37,967 nucleotides of DNA from an uncultured Desulfobacterales bacterium. Lineage in GTDB: Bacteria; Desulfobacterota; Desulfobacteria; Desulfobacterales; JAFDCJ01. Shown in pieces: positions 17,716 through 27,648 of this stretch. A program made the translations under genes and the position numbers. Within the stretch, counting starts at the first letter, position 1, and each line of letters starts with the position of its first letter. The notes beneath the pieces were generated by a model that saw only the letters and a program-made list of their open reading frames with translations, ran no database searches and was not told the DNA's origin. The stretch lies in contig CAMYLH010000002.1 of NCBI GenBank assembly GCA_947259065.1, positions 1-37,967 of the forward strand, in the 5' to 3' direction.

Positions 17716-18195
17716 ATGTCAAATAAAATACTAATTATACTCATCGGTGTTGTGATGATTTTTATGCTTGGTTTGGGTGGCGGCCTTTTTATGATGTGGA
17801 ATAAATTGTCCGCAATGGAAACCCAGGTCCAGAGAGCAGCTGAAGATAGTGAGCAAGCCGATTCGGATACTCCGATTCCGGTCGACAAACTGCTGGGTCC
17901 CATTTTTACTCTGGATACCTTCATTGTGAATCTCGCTGACCCGGGTGGCAAGCGGTATTTAAGGATAACTATTGATTTAGAATTGGATAGCGACGAACTG
18001 GAGAGTGAAATTACAAAACGACTGCCCCAAGTGAGAGATAGTATTTTGACAATATTGCCCACCAAGCGTTTTTCGGATATCAGCTCTGCAAAAGGGAAAA
18101 CTGCATTGAGAGACCAAATGCTGGAAAGAATCAACGGTTTGTTAGCCAGAGGCCAGATAACCAATATCTACTTTAAAGAGTTTGTAGTCCAATAA
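17716..18195 (+). CDS. fliL: Flagellar basal body-associated protein FliL
   Basis: N-terminal TM segment, TLDTFIVNLADPGGKRYLRITIDLELD...RLPQVRDSILTILPTKRFSDISSAKGKTALRDQM. Confidence 0.95.
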   Translation: MSNKILIILIGVVMIFMLGLGGGLFMMWNKLSAMETQVQRAAEDSEQADSDTPIPVDKLLGPIFTLDTFIVNLADPGGKRYLRITIDLELDSDELESEITKRLPQVRDSILTILPTKRFSDISSAKGKTALRDQMLERINGLLARGQITNIYFKEFVVQ

Positions 18196-18206
18196 AGGCA
18201 GCCTGT

Positions 18207-19187
18207 ATGTCCGATCAGATCCTATCTCAAGAAGAAATTGATGCGCTGTTGTCGGCCATGGATAGCGGTGAGGTCGATCTTGAGGAAGAGAGCAAACCGG
18301 ACGCGGAAGCTGTCGCCTATAATCTAACATCCCAGAACATCATGTTGCGAGATCAATTTTATGCTCTGGAAGAAGTCTATGACAAGTTGGCCACTTTATT
18401 AGACACATCTCTTTCAACATCGCTGCAGCGACCCATCGAGGCGGAGTTTGTTTCGACCGAAATGGTAAAATATTCCGAATGCATCGGCTCCTTTTCAAAC
18501 CCAACAAGCTTTTCAATTTTTTCCATGGATCCTCTCATCGGTTCGGCTATGCTGGCCATCGAACCCGCGCTGGTAAATTCGCTGATTGATTGCATGTTCG
18601 GCGGTGATGGCAAGCCCACCCAGCAGGTGCGGGAATTTACCCTCATTGAGCAGCGCATGATGCGAAAATTTGCTCTTGAAGTTTTGAATAATCTGCAACG
18701 GGCCTGGATGATTTTAGATCCCATAAACATCTCAATAAAAAAAACCGAGAACAAACCTGAGTTTGTTCACCTGGCTTCGCCGAATGATTTAATGGTGGTC
18801 ATTGTCTTTGCCGTTAAAGGAGAAAAGTTTTCGGGAAACCTTCACATATGCATCCCATACCTCGTGCTGGAACCCATAAGGGACAAACTTTCATCAAAAT
18901 ATTTGCGCAGTAAAGATCAGGAACATACCTGGAGTGAGCAGCTACAAAAATTATTGCAGGATATGCCGGTGACCTTCATTGCGGAGTTGGGACTTGCCAC
19001 ACGCAGTGTGAGGGATTTGTTGGATCTTCGCCTCGATGATGTTCTGCAGCTGGACACGGGTCCGGAAGATTTAATTACACTGACCGCTGGCAATGTTCCA
19101 AAATTTCTTGGTTTTCCCGGCATCATCAAAGGAAACCGCGCTGTTGAAATCGTAACACTGCTTCAAAAAAATGGAGGCCAAAAATAG
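18207..19187 (+). CDS. fliM: Flagellar motor switch protein FliM
   Basis: MSDQILSQEEIDALLSAMDSGE (CheY-binding N-terminus) plus FliM middle and C-terminal domains. Confidence 0.98.
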   Translation: MSDQILSQEEIDALLSAMDSGEVDLEEESKPDAEAVAYNLTSQNIMLRDQFYALEEVYDKLATLLDTSLSTSLQRPIEAEFVSTEMVKYSECIGSFSNPTSFSIFSMDPLIGSAMLAIEPALVNSLIDCMFGGDGKPTQQVREFTLIEQRMMRKFALEVLNNLQRAWMILDPINISIKKTENKPEFVHLASPNDLMVVIVFAVKGEKFSGNLHICIPYLVLEPIRDKLSSKYLRSKDQEHTWSEQLQKLLQDMPVTFIAELGLATRSVRDLLDLRLDDVLQLDTGPEDLITLTAGNVPKFLGFPGIIKGNRAVEIVTLLQKNGGQK

Positions 19188-19189
19188 TT

Positions 19190-19591
19190 ATGTCAGCAAC
19201 CGAAGGCAACACCGAACAGCAGGATTTCTGGAATGCCGATCTTAAGGAAAGCGATAAAGCATCCTCCACGGATGGTGCCCAACAACCTGGTGGAACGTCT
19301 GCTGACAGTAATTCTGCGGCTGGAGATTCGTCCGTGAATATGGAATTTCTGTTGGATATTTCCCTGGATGTAACCGTGGAATTGGGACGGACCAATATGT
19401 TGATCAATGATATGCTCAAACTTGGGCAGGGTTCCGTAATTGAATTGTCCAAGCTTGCGGGCGAGAGCCTGGATATCCTGGCGAACCAAAAACCGATTGC
19501 CAGAGGAGAAGTTGTGGTCGTTAACGATAAATATGGTGTCCGCCTGACGGAAATAATCAGTCCCATGGAACGCATCGAGAGGTTAAGGTGA
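19190..19591 (+). CDS. fliN: Flagellar motor switch protein FliN
   Basis: MEFLLDISLDVTVELGRTNMLINDMLKLGQGSVIELSKLAGESLDILANQKPIARGEVVVVNDKYGVRLTEII. Confidence 0.97.
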   Translation: MSATEGNTEQQDFWNADLKESDKASSTDGAQQPGGTSADSNSAAGDSSVNMEFLLDISLDVTVELGRTNMLINDMLKLGQGSVIELSKLAGESLDILANQKPIARGEVVVVNDKYGVRLTEIISPMERIERLR

Positions 19592-19965
19592 ATACGGCGC
19601 CCGATACAGTATCAACCGCTTTCCAGATGCTAACGGCACTGGGCATCGTTTTGGGTGGATTACTTGTTGCTTTTTATTTCATGAAACGGTTTTTAAAAAG
19701 AGATGTCGGTGGTTCCAAGGAACAGTTGATAAAAGTTATTGCCAGTCAGTATATCGGACTGAAAAAAAACATCTCATTAGTAGAAATTCCCGGATCCATC
19801 TTGGTGGTGGGTGTTTCAAATGACAATATTTCTCTGCTGACAAAAATCGAAGATAAAGTTCTTTTAGATGTTCTTCGCCAGGAAAGCTCTCGGGGCACAC
19901 TATCATTTTCGGCTCAACTGCAGCGACTGACCGGTAAATTCAAACAGGCTAAGAACAGCGAATGA
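19588..19965 (+). CDS. fliO: Flagellar biosynthesis protein FliO
   Basis: Single TM then KVIASQYIGLKKNISLVEIPGSILVVGVSNDNISLLTKI; between fliN and fliP; 4-nt overlap with fliN. Confidence 0.9.
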   Translation: MNTAPDTVSTAFQMLTALGIVLGGLLVAFYFMKRFLKRDVGGSKEQLIKVIASQYIGLKKNISLVEIPGSILVVGVSNDNISLLTKIEDKVLLDVLRQESSRGTLSFSAQLQRLTGKFKQAKNSE

Positions 19966-20009
19966 AAAAAAGAATTGCTGCTTAGCAACACATTTGTTGA
20001 GGGCGGAAT

Positions 20010-20870
20010 TTGTTTATCCATAATATCAAGAACATCATTGAACGGTTGTTGTCTGATGAAACAAGACACCGTCAAAACATCATGCAGGTGTTTGCTGCAG
20101 GCGGACACATAAGGCCTTGGCATTTGGTGATCGTGCTCGGTGTTGGGTTGATTCTTATAGCGCCAAACAGCAGTTGGGGTGCTGATTCGAATATCGCAAC
20201 GCCTTTCTTTACCATCGGGCTGGATAATGCCAAACAATCCATGGCTCCGACCGTTACGCTGCAAATTTTCCTGTTGATGACAGTCCTATCTCTCGCGCCG
20301 GCCATCCTGATAATGGTTACATCCTTTACCCGTATCGTTATCGTTCTGTCGCTGCTGCGCAGGGCATTGGGTACCATGCAAATGCCGCCGAATCAGGTCA
20401 TGATCGGGCTGGCTTTATTTTTGACATTTTTTATTATGGCACCAGTCTGGCAACAAATTGACCAAAGTGCTTTGCAGCCCTACCTGAATAATAAGATCAG
20501 TAATCAAGAGGCATTGCAAAAGGCAACAGTGCCTCTGAGGGACTTTATGTTTAAGCAAACCAGGGAAAAAGACCTTGGATTGTTTGTCAACATCAGCAAA
20601 TTGGATAAGCCCAAAAATGTCGCCGACATACCTATCTCTGTCCTTATTCCTTCATTTATTATTAGTGAGGTGAAAACGGCGTTTCAAATCGGTCTGTTGT
20701 TGTATGTACCATTTTTAATCATTGACATGGTGGTGGCCAGTGTTCTGCTTTCAATGGGAATGATGATGCTACCTCCGATAATGGTGTCACTGCCTTTCAA
20801 ATTGATGTTATTCGTCCTTGCAGACGGGTGGTATTTACTGGTGGGTTCTCTAGTAAAGGGATTTAGCTGA
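20010..20870 (+). CDS. fliP: Flagellar biosynthetic protein FliP
   Basis: [66 protein letters not shown] at 20010 or ATG at 20082 could be the start; signal peptide follows the latter. Confidence 0.97.
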   Translation: MFIHNIKNIIERLLSDETRHRQNIMQVFAAGGHIRPWHLVIVLGVGLILIAPNSSWGADSNIATPFFTIGLDNAKQSMAPTVTLQIFLLMTVLSLAPAILIMVTSFTRIVIVLSLLRRALGTMQMPPNQVMIGLALFLTFFIMAPVWQQIDQSALQPYLNNKISNQEALQKATVPLRDFMFKQTREKDLGLFVNISKLDKPKNVADIPISVLIPSFIISEVKTAFQIGLLLYVPFLIIDMVVASVLLSMGMMMLPPIMVSLPFKLMLFVLADGWYLLVGSLVKGFS

Positions 20871-20907
20871 GCAAAAACTAAGTTAAGGGTAATACGTAAC
20901 TCGTAAT

Positions 20908-21177
20908 ATGACACCGGAATTTATTACAGGATTTTTTTTTGATGCTATCAAGACGGCCATTAGTCTGGCAGCCCCGATGCTGCTGGCCGGACTGGCGGTC
21001 GGATTGCTGGTTAGCATTTTCCAGGCTGCCACATCCATTAATGAGATGACGTTGACGTTTATTCCAAAAATGCTTGCCGTGGCTGTGGCACTGATTTTTT
21101 TCTTTCCATGGATGATGCAGACCATGGTCGTTTTTACTCAGGATCTATTCGAAAACTTAACGTTTTATGTTCGCTGA
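20908..21177 (+). CDS. fliQ: Flagellar biosynthetic protein FliQ
   Basis: MTPEFITGFFFDAIKTAISLAAPMLLAGLAVGLLVSIFQAATSINEMTLTFIPKMLAV. Confidence 0.97.
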   Translation: MTPEFITGFFFDAIKTAISLAAPMLLAGLAVGLLVSIFQAATSINEMTLTFIPKMLAVAVALIFFFPWMMQTMVVFTQDLFENLTFYVR

Positions 21178-21182
21178 TACAT

Positions 21183-21962
21183 ATGATTTCCCTGAACATT
21201 TCATTGCCACAGCTTCAACTGTTTTTCTTAGTTTTCCTAAGGGTGGGTGCCATCTTAATGAGTATTCCCATTTTTGACAGCAAGGGTATCCCGTTGCTTT
21301 TTAAATTGGCCCTGGCATTTGCGATCGGCATCGTTTTATTACCGTTGCTGAGACTAGATGCAGTTCCGATGGCGGGTGATTTAGTCTCATTGGGCATCAG
21401 TGTGGCGGGAGAAATCTTTCTTGGGTTGACAATTGGGTTTTCAGTAAAATTAATATTTGCCGGAATACAGCTGGCTGGGCAACTGGCAGGTTTCCAAATG
21501 GGGTTGGCGCTTGCTAACGTCATGGACCCGGCTACTAGCGAGCAGGTTCCTCTGCTGGCTCAATTTAATAATTTGATCGGCCTGTTGGTGTTCCTGTCCA
21601 TCAATGCACATTACTGGTTTATAAAAGCCCTAACGGAAAGTTACCGCCTGGTGCCGCCATTGAATGTAAAATTCGGCAACTCACTCATGGAGCAGTTAAT
21701 CCAGATGGCTGGAAATATGTTCGTTATTGCGCTTCAGGTGGGAGCCCCAGTAATTGCGGCTATGCTGCTGACAAGCGTTGCTTTTGGGTTGGTTGCACGA
21801 ACGGTTCCTCAGATGAATGTATTTATTGTGGCCATGCCATTGAAAATCGGCGTAGGACTTCTCTTTATCGGATTCGGTTTGCCGTATTTTTCAACATTCC
21901 TCAAAAGCATATTCGGCGATCTAGGGCAAAATCTCATTCTGATGCTGAAGGCGATGTCATAA
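21183..21962 (+). CDS. fliR: Flagellar biosynthetic protein FliR
   Basis: Same frame as track ORF 21108..21962; ATG at 21183 (MISLNISLPQLQLFFLVFLRVGAILMSIPIFDSKGIPLLFKLALA) is a more likely start than the upstream one, which lies inside fliQ. Confidence 0.95.
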   Translation: MISLNISLPQLQLFFLVFLRVGAILMSIPIFDSKGIPLLFKLALAFAIGIVLLPLLRLDAVPMAGDLVSLGISVAGEIFLGLTIGFSVKLIFAGIQLAGQLAGFQMGLALANVMDPATSEQVPLLAQFNNLIGLLVFLSINAHYWFIKALTESYRLVPPLNVKFGNSLMEQLIQMAGNMFVIALQVGAPVIAAMLLTSVAFGLVARTVPQMNVFIVAMPLKIGVGLLFIGFGLPYFSTFLKSIFGDLGQNLILMLKAMS

Positions 21963-21978
21963 TTCGAAGGGTTAACTA

Positions 21979-23055
21979 GTGCCTGAAAATACAGGTCAGG
22001 AAAAAACAGAACAAGCAACTCCTAAAAGAAAGCAGGAGGCCAGAAAGAAGGGGCAGGTTGCCCAAAGTAAAGAAATTTCTTCTGTGATGATTCTGATGAC
22101 CTCGACGGCATTCTTCTATTTTGCCGGCTCATGGATGTTTTGGAATCTTTCGGAGTTTATCACCGGAGTGTATCAAAATATCAATATTTTGCGCTTCACC
22201 GACGTTGCTGAGGCCAGCGCTTTCTCGGTAGATGTTCTCTACAAATTACTGTCGGTGTTGCTTCCGTTACTCATACCGATCGCAATTGCGGGATTCGTTG
22301 CAAATATTTTTCAGGTGGGTTTTCAAATTAATTCAGAGGCAATTGCACCTAAATTGTCCAAATTCAACCCTATTTCAGGGATGAAGCGTTTAATATCTCT
22401 CAAATCCTTGGTTGAACTCGGAAAATCAATCATAAAAACATTTTTTATCGGAGGTATTGCCTACATACTAGTAAAAACCGATATGGAGGCATTTCCGGCA
22501 CTCATCCATCAAGAGGTGGGGCAAATACTGATTTTTATTGCCCGGGCATCACTTAAAATTTGCCTTTTTGTCTGTTTGGCCATGCTGGTTTTGGCCGTGC
22601 TGGATTTCATGTATCAGCGCTGGCAACACGAAAAGGATCTGAGAATGACCAAGCAGGAGGTAAAGGATGAACATAGACAAACTTATGGTGATCCAAAAGT
22701 CAAGGCAAGAATCCGGGGCGTCCAAATGGAGATGGCCAGACGTCGCATGATGGAAGCCGTGCCCGAAGCCGATGTGGTGATTACAAATCCGACCCATCTG
22801 GCGATTGCTCTAAAATTTGATGCTCAGGAAATGATCGCTCCCCGTGTTTTGGCAAAGGGCGCCGGATTTGTTGCACAGCGTATCAGGGAGATCGCCGAGG
22901 AAAATAAAATTCCCATCATTGAAGAAAAGCCGTTGGCCCAAGGCCTGTACAAAATGGTTGAGATCGGTGACTATATTCCAGCTGAACTCTATCGTGCCGT
23001 AGCTGAAGTGCTGGCCTACGTATACCGCCTTAAAGGGATGTATGGTAGAGGATAA
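21979..23055 (+). CDS. flhB: Flagellar export switch protein FlhB
   Basis: GQEKTEQATPKRKQEARKKGQVAQSKEISS and autocleavage motif NPTH (VVITNPTHLAIALKFD). Confidence 0.98.
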   Translation: MPENTGQEKTEQATPKRKQEARKKGQVAQSKEISSVMILMTSTAFFYFAGSWMFWNLSEFITGVYQNINILRFTDVAEASAFSVDVLYKLLSVLLPLLIPIAIAGFVANIFQVGFQINSEAIAPKLSKFNPISGMKRLISLKSLVELGKSIIKTFFIGGIAYILVKTDMEAFPALIHQEVGQILIFIARASLKICLFVCLAMLVLAVLDFMYQRWQHEKDLRMTKQEVKDEHRQTYGDPKVKARIRGVQMEMARRRMMEAVPEADVVITNPTHLAIALKFDAQEMIAPRVLAKGAGFVAQRIREIAEENKIPIIEEKPLAQGLYKMVEIGDYIPAELYRAVAEVLAYVYRLKGMYGRG

Positions 23056-23138
23056 CATTTTCATATTTATTATATAACCATTCAATAGATAGACATACTA
23101 GACCGGTAGAGGCGGGTCACCTTGATGATTTTAATATT

Positions 23139-25241
23139 ATGGCAGTAGCTGAACAAACCCAAAGTAACCGGCTAATTCCGGGGATTTCAAAAAATAGCGA
23201 TATGGTCACTGCTGTGGCGGTCGTGGCCATTCTGATATTTATGGTGATACCGCTGCCATCGATGGTGCTGGATCTTCTGATCTCATTTAATATCACCTTT
23301 GCACTGGTTATCCTTCTGGCCTCCATGTACACGGTAAGTCCACTGGAGTTGTCTTCATTTCCGTCAATTCTACTTCTGATCACTCTGTTTCGACTGTCAC
23401 TCAATGTGGCTTCAACCCGCATCATTTTAATCCACGGTAGTGAAGGTGCATTGGCGGCCGGCAAAGTGATCAATGCTTTCGGAAGTTTTGTGGTGGGTGG
23501 CAATTACTTGGTGGGGATCATAGTTTTTATTATATTGGTGGTCATCAATTTCATGGTGATTACCAAAGGTGCAGGAAGAATCGCCGAGGTGGCCGCCAGG
23601 TTCACACTGGATGCCATGCCCGGCAAGCAGATGAGCATCGATGCCGATCTGAATGCCGGTCTAATCAACGAGCAGGAAGCAAGGGAACGCCGGGAAGAAA
23701 TTGCGCACGAAGCCGAGTACTACGGTGCTATGGACGGTGCTAATAAATTTGTCCGAGGGGATGCCATAGCCGGCATTATTATTACCCTGGCCAATATTAT
23801 CGGAGGACTGACCATCGGTGTTTTCCAGAATAAAATGTCCTTTGCCAGTGCCGCTCAAACCTACACCTTGCTGACCATTGGCGATGGCTTGGTCACACAG
23901 ATGCCGGCGCTGATCATTTCGACTTCTGCCGGTATTATTGTCAGTCGGGCGGGGGCTAAGTCAAATCTGGGTGCCGAAATAACTTCTCAAATACTTTATC
24001 AGCCACGCGCGCTTGGCATTACGGCTTTTGTGCTTTTGGGATTCGGCATAATTCCAGGACTGCCATTGATTCCATTCTGGGTTTTAGCCGCTTTGGCCGG
24101 GGGGCTAACCTTGCTGGTTCATCGCGCTACTCAGGAACGAAAGATCGCAGAAGAGGATGCACGGGATAGGGAAGACCAAATCGTCCCACCTGAAAACCTA
24201 GATTTTTTACCTCTCTTGGATACTCTGGCAATTGAAGTGGGATACGGTCTCATACCACTTGTGGATGCCGATCAGAACGGTGAACTCTTAGAGCGCATCA
24301 AATCCATCCGACGGCAGGTTGCCAATGAAATGGGCATTATTGTTCCACCGGTTCATATTCAGGATAACATGCGACTGAAACCCGGAGAGTATTCCATTCT
24401 GCTCAAGGGCAATGATATAGCCCACGCCGAGTTAATGACGAACTATTGTTTGGCAATGAATCCGGGTACTGTCGAAGAAGAAATCGACGGTATTGCAACC
24501 AAAGAACCCACTTACGGACTGCCAGCAATTTGGATAAAGGAAAATGTTAAAGAAAGCGCTTTGGCAAAAGGCTATACGGTTGTTGACTTAGCCACTGTTA
24601 TGACAACACATTTGTCTGAAATCGTCAAACGCCATGGACCTGAATTTCTCGGTAGGCAAGAAGTTCAGCAGTTATTGGATAATCTCAAAGAATCTCATCC
24701 AAAGGTCGTGGAAGAATTAATTCCCAATCTCCTGCCACTGGGAGGGGTTGTTAAAGTTTTACAAAATCTTTTAAAGGAACAGATCCCTATTCGTGATTTA
24801 TTGACTATTTTGGAGATTCTGGCTGACTGGGCAGGGGCAACCAAGGACTTAGATCTGTTAACTGAGTATGTGCGGCATGGTATGGCCAGGACGATAACAA
24901 GACTGCATCAAACACCTGATGGCTTTATCCCAGTCCTCACTCTTGGCCACAGTGTAGAAACGGCTATCACTGCTGCGATCCAGCCAACAGATCGGGGCAA
25001 CCTTTTCGTCCTCGATCCAAATATCGCCCAAAAAATCATAAACAACCTGACGCAGACGCTTGAAAAGTCCTCATCCTTAAATTATCAACCGGTAATTGTA
25101 TGTTCCGCTCAAATTCGATTCCATTTCAAAAAGCTTGTTGACCAGTTTATACCGAATATATCCGTTCTGTCATATGATGAAATACTAAGTAATGTTGAAA
25201 TTCAATCATTAGGCACACTGGAGCTATCTAATGCAGATTAA
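23139..25241 (+). CDS. flhA: Flagellar export apparatus protein FlhA
   Basis: FHIPEP-type: LLASMYTVSPLELSSFPSILLLITLFRLSLNVASTRIILIHG...FTLDAMPGKQMSIDADLNAGLI. Confidence 0.98.
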   Translation: MAVAEQTQSNRLIPGISKNSDMVTAVAVVAILIFMVIPLPSMVLDLLISFNITFALVILLASMYTVSPLELSSFPSILLLITLFRLSLNVASTRIILIHGSEGALAAGKVINAFGSFVVGGNYLVGIIVFIILVVINFMVITKGAGRIAEVAARFTLDAMPGKQMSIDADLNAGLINEQEARERREEIAHEAEYYGAMDGANKFVRGDAIAGIIITLANIIGGLTIGVFQNKMSFASAAQTYTLLTIGDGLVTQMPALIISTSAGIIVSRAGAKSNLGAEITSQILYQPRALGITAFVLLGFGIIPGLPLIPFWVLAALAGGLTLLVHRATQERKIAEEDARDREDQIVPPENLDFLPLLDTLAIEVGYGLIPLVDADQNGELLERIKSIRRQVANEMGIIVPPVHIQDNMRLKPGEYSILLKGNDIAHAELMTNYCLAMNPGTVEEEIDGIATKEPTYGLPAIWIKENVKESALAKGYTVVDLATVMTTHLSEIVKRHGPEFLGRQEVQQLLDNLKESHPKVVEELIPNLLPLGGVVKVLQNLLKEQIPIRDLLTILEILADWAGATKDLDLLTEYVRHGMARTITRLHQTPDGFIPVLTLGHSVETAITAAIQPTDRGNLFVLDPNIAQKIINNLTQTLEKSSSLNYQPVIVCSAQIRFHFKKLVDQFIPNISVLSYDEILSNVEIQSLGTLELSNAD

Positions 25242-26679
25242 AAGATTTGAGGCAAAAAATATGACGGCGGCATTGCGCTTGATCAAAAATGAACTCGGTC
25301 CGGATGCCGTGATTTTATCCGCACGAAGTCTGAGAAAAGGCTCAGGCTTTTTCGGATCAATGAAATCGACCGGAGTAGAGGTCACGGCTGCCATCGATAA
25401 CCAGCGGTCACCCCTAAAAAACAGCAATTCTACGGATCGCAAAAACACCTATTCCAATAGGAAAAGTGGCCAATTAAAGGATGCTTACCGGGTGGGAAAA
25501 AATGAAATCATCCGGGCGAGTGGTTACCTGGGACAAAACCGTACCAACCAACAAAGGTACCAATCCGGAAGGAGAGATGGCTCCGAAGAAAACCACAAAG
25601 CGCTTTCAACCTTGTACCAGCGGATACTATCCCAGGAAGTGGATCGAAGTATTGCCTCCGAATTAATTGAAGAGATCAAGCGCATTCCAGTACCAGTGGC
25701 AGACCTTGCCGGGAAGAAGCTTCGGTCTCATGTAACCGCTATTTTAGAAGAAATGGGAGTGGTGGTGGATAGCGGTGGTTTTGCTACCGGAAGCCCCAGG
25801 ATTGCGACGTTTATCGGCGGTACCGGCGTAGGTAAAACAACAACCATTGCCAAATTGGCAGCTTTGCAATCAAGACGGCACAAAAAACGAGTTGGCTTGA
25901 TCACCCTCGATAACTACGGCATTGCAGCGATAGAGCAACTAAGGACATACGCTCAGATAATTGGAATCCCCCTGGAAACCGCAGTCAATATTGTTGAACT
26001 GAAGCAAAGTATTAAGAAATATAAAGACAAAGAGTTAATAATCATCGACACTCCCGGAATAAATCATCATAATCAAAGATTGATCCAGAAAATTAGGGGC
26101 TATTTCGAAAGCCTATCCGATCTGCAAACCCATCTCGTATTGAGTGCGACCACCAAAGAAAAAGATCTCATCGCAATGACGGACGCATTCAAAGAAATAA
26201 ATATCCATCGATTGCTGTTTACCAAGATTGATGAAAGCATCACTTATGGCAACATGGTCAATTTGTTAATACGCACCAATATCCCACTTTCTTTTTTATG
26301 CGGTGGCCAAAAGGTGCCCGATGATATCGAGGTGGGATCCACTGAAAAAATGGTTGATTTGCTATTCGATTCAAAAAGCCTCAATAGGCTGAAATCGGCA
26401 GTTTCTTCTCAAATGCCAGATTCCCAGGCGGCCGATTTTAGTAGCCTGTCAGCAGCCAGGGTATACTTTGTTGCTAACCAAAATTCCGAAGTTTATCATT
26501 TTCCGGATTGTAAGTGGGCTAAAAAAATTAAGTCCGGTAATATTATTAAATTTTCCAGTCCTCAGGAGGCGGAAGCACAAAATTTCTTACCATGCAGCAG
26601 TTGTAAACCTGAACGGATAGAGTACGGCAGCCACTTAGATTCGAATTCGAAAAAGGCGCATGTAACAAGTTACCGGTAA
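25231..26679 (+). CDS. flhF: Flagellar SRP-like GTPase FlhF with extra C-terminal Ada-like metal-binding module
   Basis: MQIKRFEAKNMTAALRLIKNELGPDAVILSAR, GGTGVGKTTTIAKLAA, TKIDES; C-terminal VYFVANQNSEVYHFPDCKWAKKIKSGNIIKFSSPQEAEAQNFLPCSSCKPER beyond the NG domain. Confidence 0.95.
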   Translation: MQIKRFEAKNMTAALRLIKNELGPDAVILSARSLRKGSGFFGSMKSTGVEVTAAIDNQRSPLKNSNSTDRKNTYSNRKSGQLKDAYRVGKNEIIRASGYLGQNRTNQQRYQSGRRDGSEENHKALSTLYQRILSQEVDRSIASELIEEIKRIPVPVADLAGKKLRSHVTAILEEMGVVVDSGGFATGSPRIATFIGGTGVGKTTTIAKLAALQSRRHKKRVGLITLDNYGIAAIEQLRTYAQIIGIPLETAVNIVELKQSIKKYKDKELIIIDTPGINHHNQRLIQKIRGYFESLSDLQTHLVLSATTKEKDLIAMTDAFKEINIHRLLFTKIDESITYGNMVNLLIRTNIPLSFLCGGQKVPDDIEVGSTEKMVDLLFDSKSLNRLKSAVSSQMPDSQAADFSSLSAARVYFVANQNSEVYHFPDCKWAKKIKSGNIIKFSSPQEAEAQNFLPCSSCKPERIEYGSHLDSNSKKAHVTSYR

Positions 26680-26709
26680 CCGCCTCAAGCAGGAGGAGAG
26701 CATCCCATA

Positions 26710-27603
26710 ATGAGCATGAAAGACCCCTCGAATAGGGTGATAAGCTTAACCCGCAGACGTGAAGAAAAAACCGGTTCGTCAACAAAGAATACCCGACGAG
26801 CTCGAGGCTCTAATGCCCGGGTTATAGCTATCACTAGCGGAAAAGGTGGTGTCGGCAAAACCAGTATAGTCGGCAATCTTGGATATGCACTTACGAAATT
26901 AGGCAAGAAGGTACTTATTCTTGATGCTGATCTGGGTTTGGGGAACCTCGATGTTCTGCTGGGGCTTGCGCCTAAATACAATTTATCCCACGTAATTCTG
27001 GGGGAAAAAACAATTGATGAAATTATTGTCGAAGGCCCGGGGAAAATGAAAATTTTACCTGCATCTTCCGGTATTCAAGAGCTAACCAATCTGACTAAAG
27101 ATCAAAAGATCCAGATCTTCACGCAATTGGATATTTTGATTGATAGTGTTGATGTCCTATTTATTGATACAGCGGCTGGTATTTCCTCAAATGTGATGGA
27201 TTTTAACGCTACAGCACAGGAAGTCGTGGTAGTGGTGTCGCCGGAACCCACATCCATTACAGATGCCTACGCCCTCATGAAGGTGTTGTCACTAAAATAT
27301 TCAGGGAAAGCCTGCAAATTAATGGTAAACATGGTAAGCCGACCAGAAGAAGGTCGCGAAGTTTTCAGGCAATTGCAGCTAGTCACCGACCGATTTCTTG
27401 ATATCAACATTGAATACCTGGGATACGTTTTATTCGATGCAAAGGTTACCAAAGGAGTAAAATGCCAAAAAGTTGTGAGCGAATTGTATCCGGAAACACA
27501 TGCGAGTAGATGTTTTACAGACATAAGCAAGAAAATTTTTAATATGTCGCAATTGGATCTGCCTAAAGGTGGTAGTAATTTATTCTGGCAGCATTTAATA
27601 TAA
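26710..27603 (+). CDS. flhG: MinD-like ATPase FlhG/FleN, flagellar number regulator
   Basis: VIAITSGKGGVGKTSIVGNLGYALTKLGKKVLILDADLGLGNLDVLLGLAPKYNLSHVI...EPTSITDAYALMKVLS; between flhF and fliA. Confidence 0.95.
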   Translation: MSMKDPSNRVISLTRRREEKTGSSTKNTRRARGSNARVIAITSGKGGVGKTSIVGNLGYALTKLGKKVLILDADLGLGNLDVLLGLAPKYNLSHVILGEKTIDEIIVEGPGKMKILPASSGIQELTNLTKDQKIQIFTQLDILIDSVDVLFIDTAAGISSNVMDFNATAQEVVVVVSPEPTSITDAYALMKVLSLKYSGKACKLMVNMVSRPEEGREVFRQLQLVTDRFLDINIEYLGYVLFDAKVTKGVKCQKVVSELYPETHASRCFTDISKKIFNMSQLDLPKGGSNLFWQHLI

Positions 27604-27648
27604 AATAATAGGGTCTGAGTTTTTTAATAATCGGAGAGTTACAGATTT

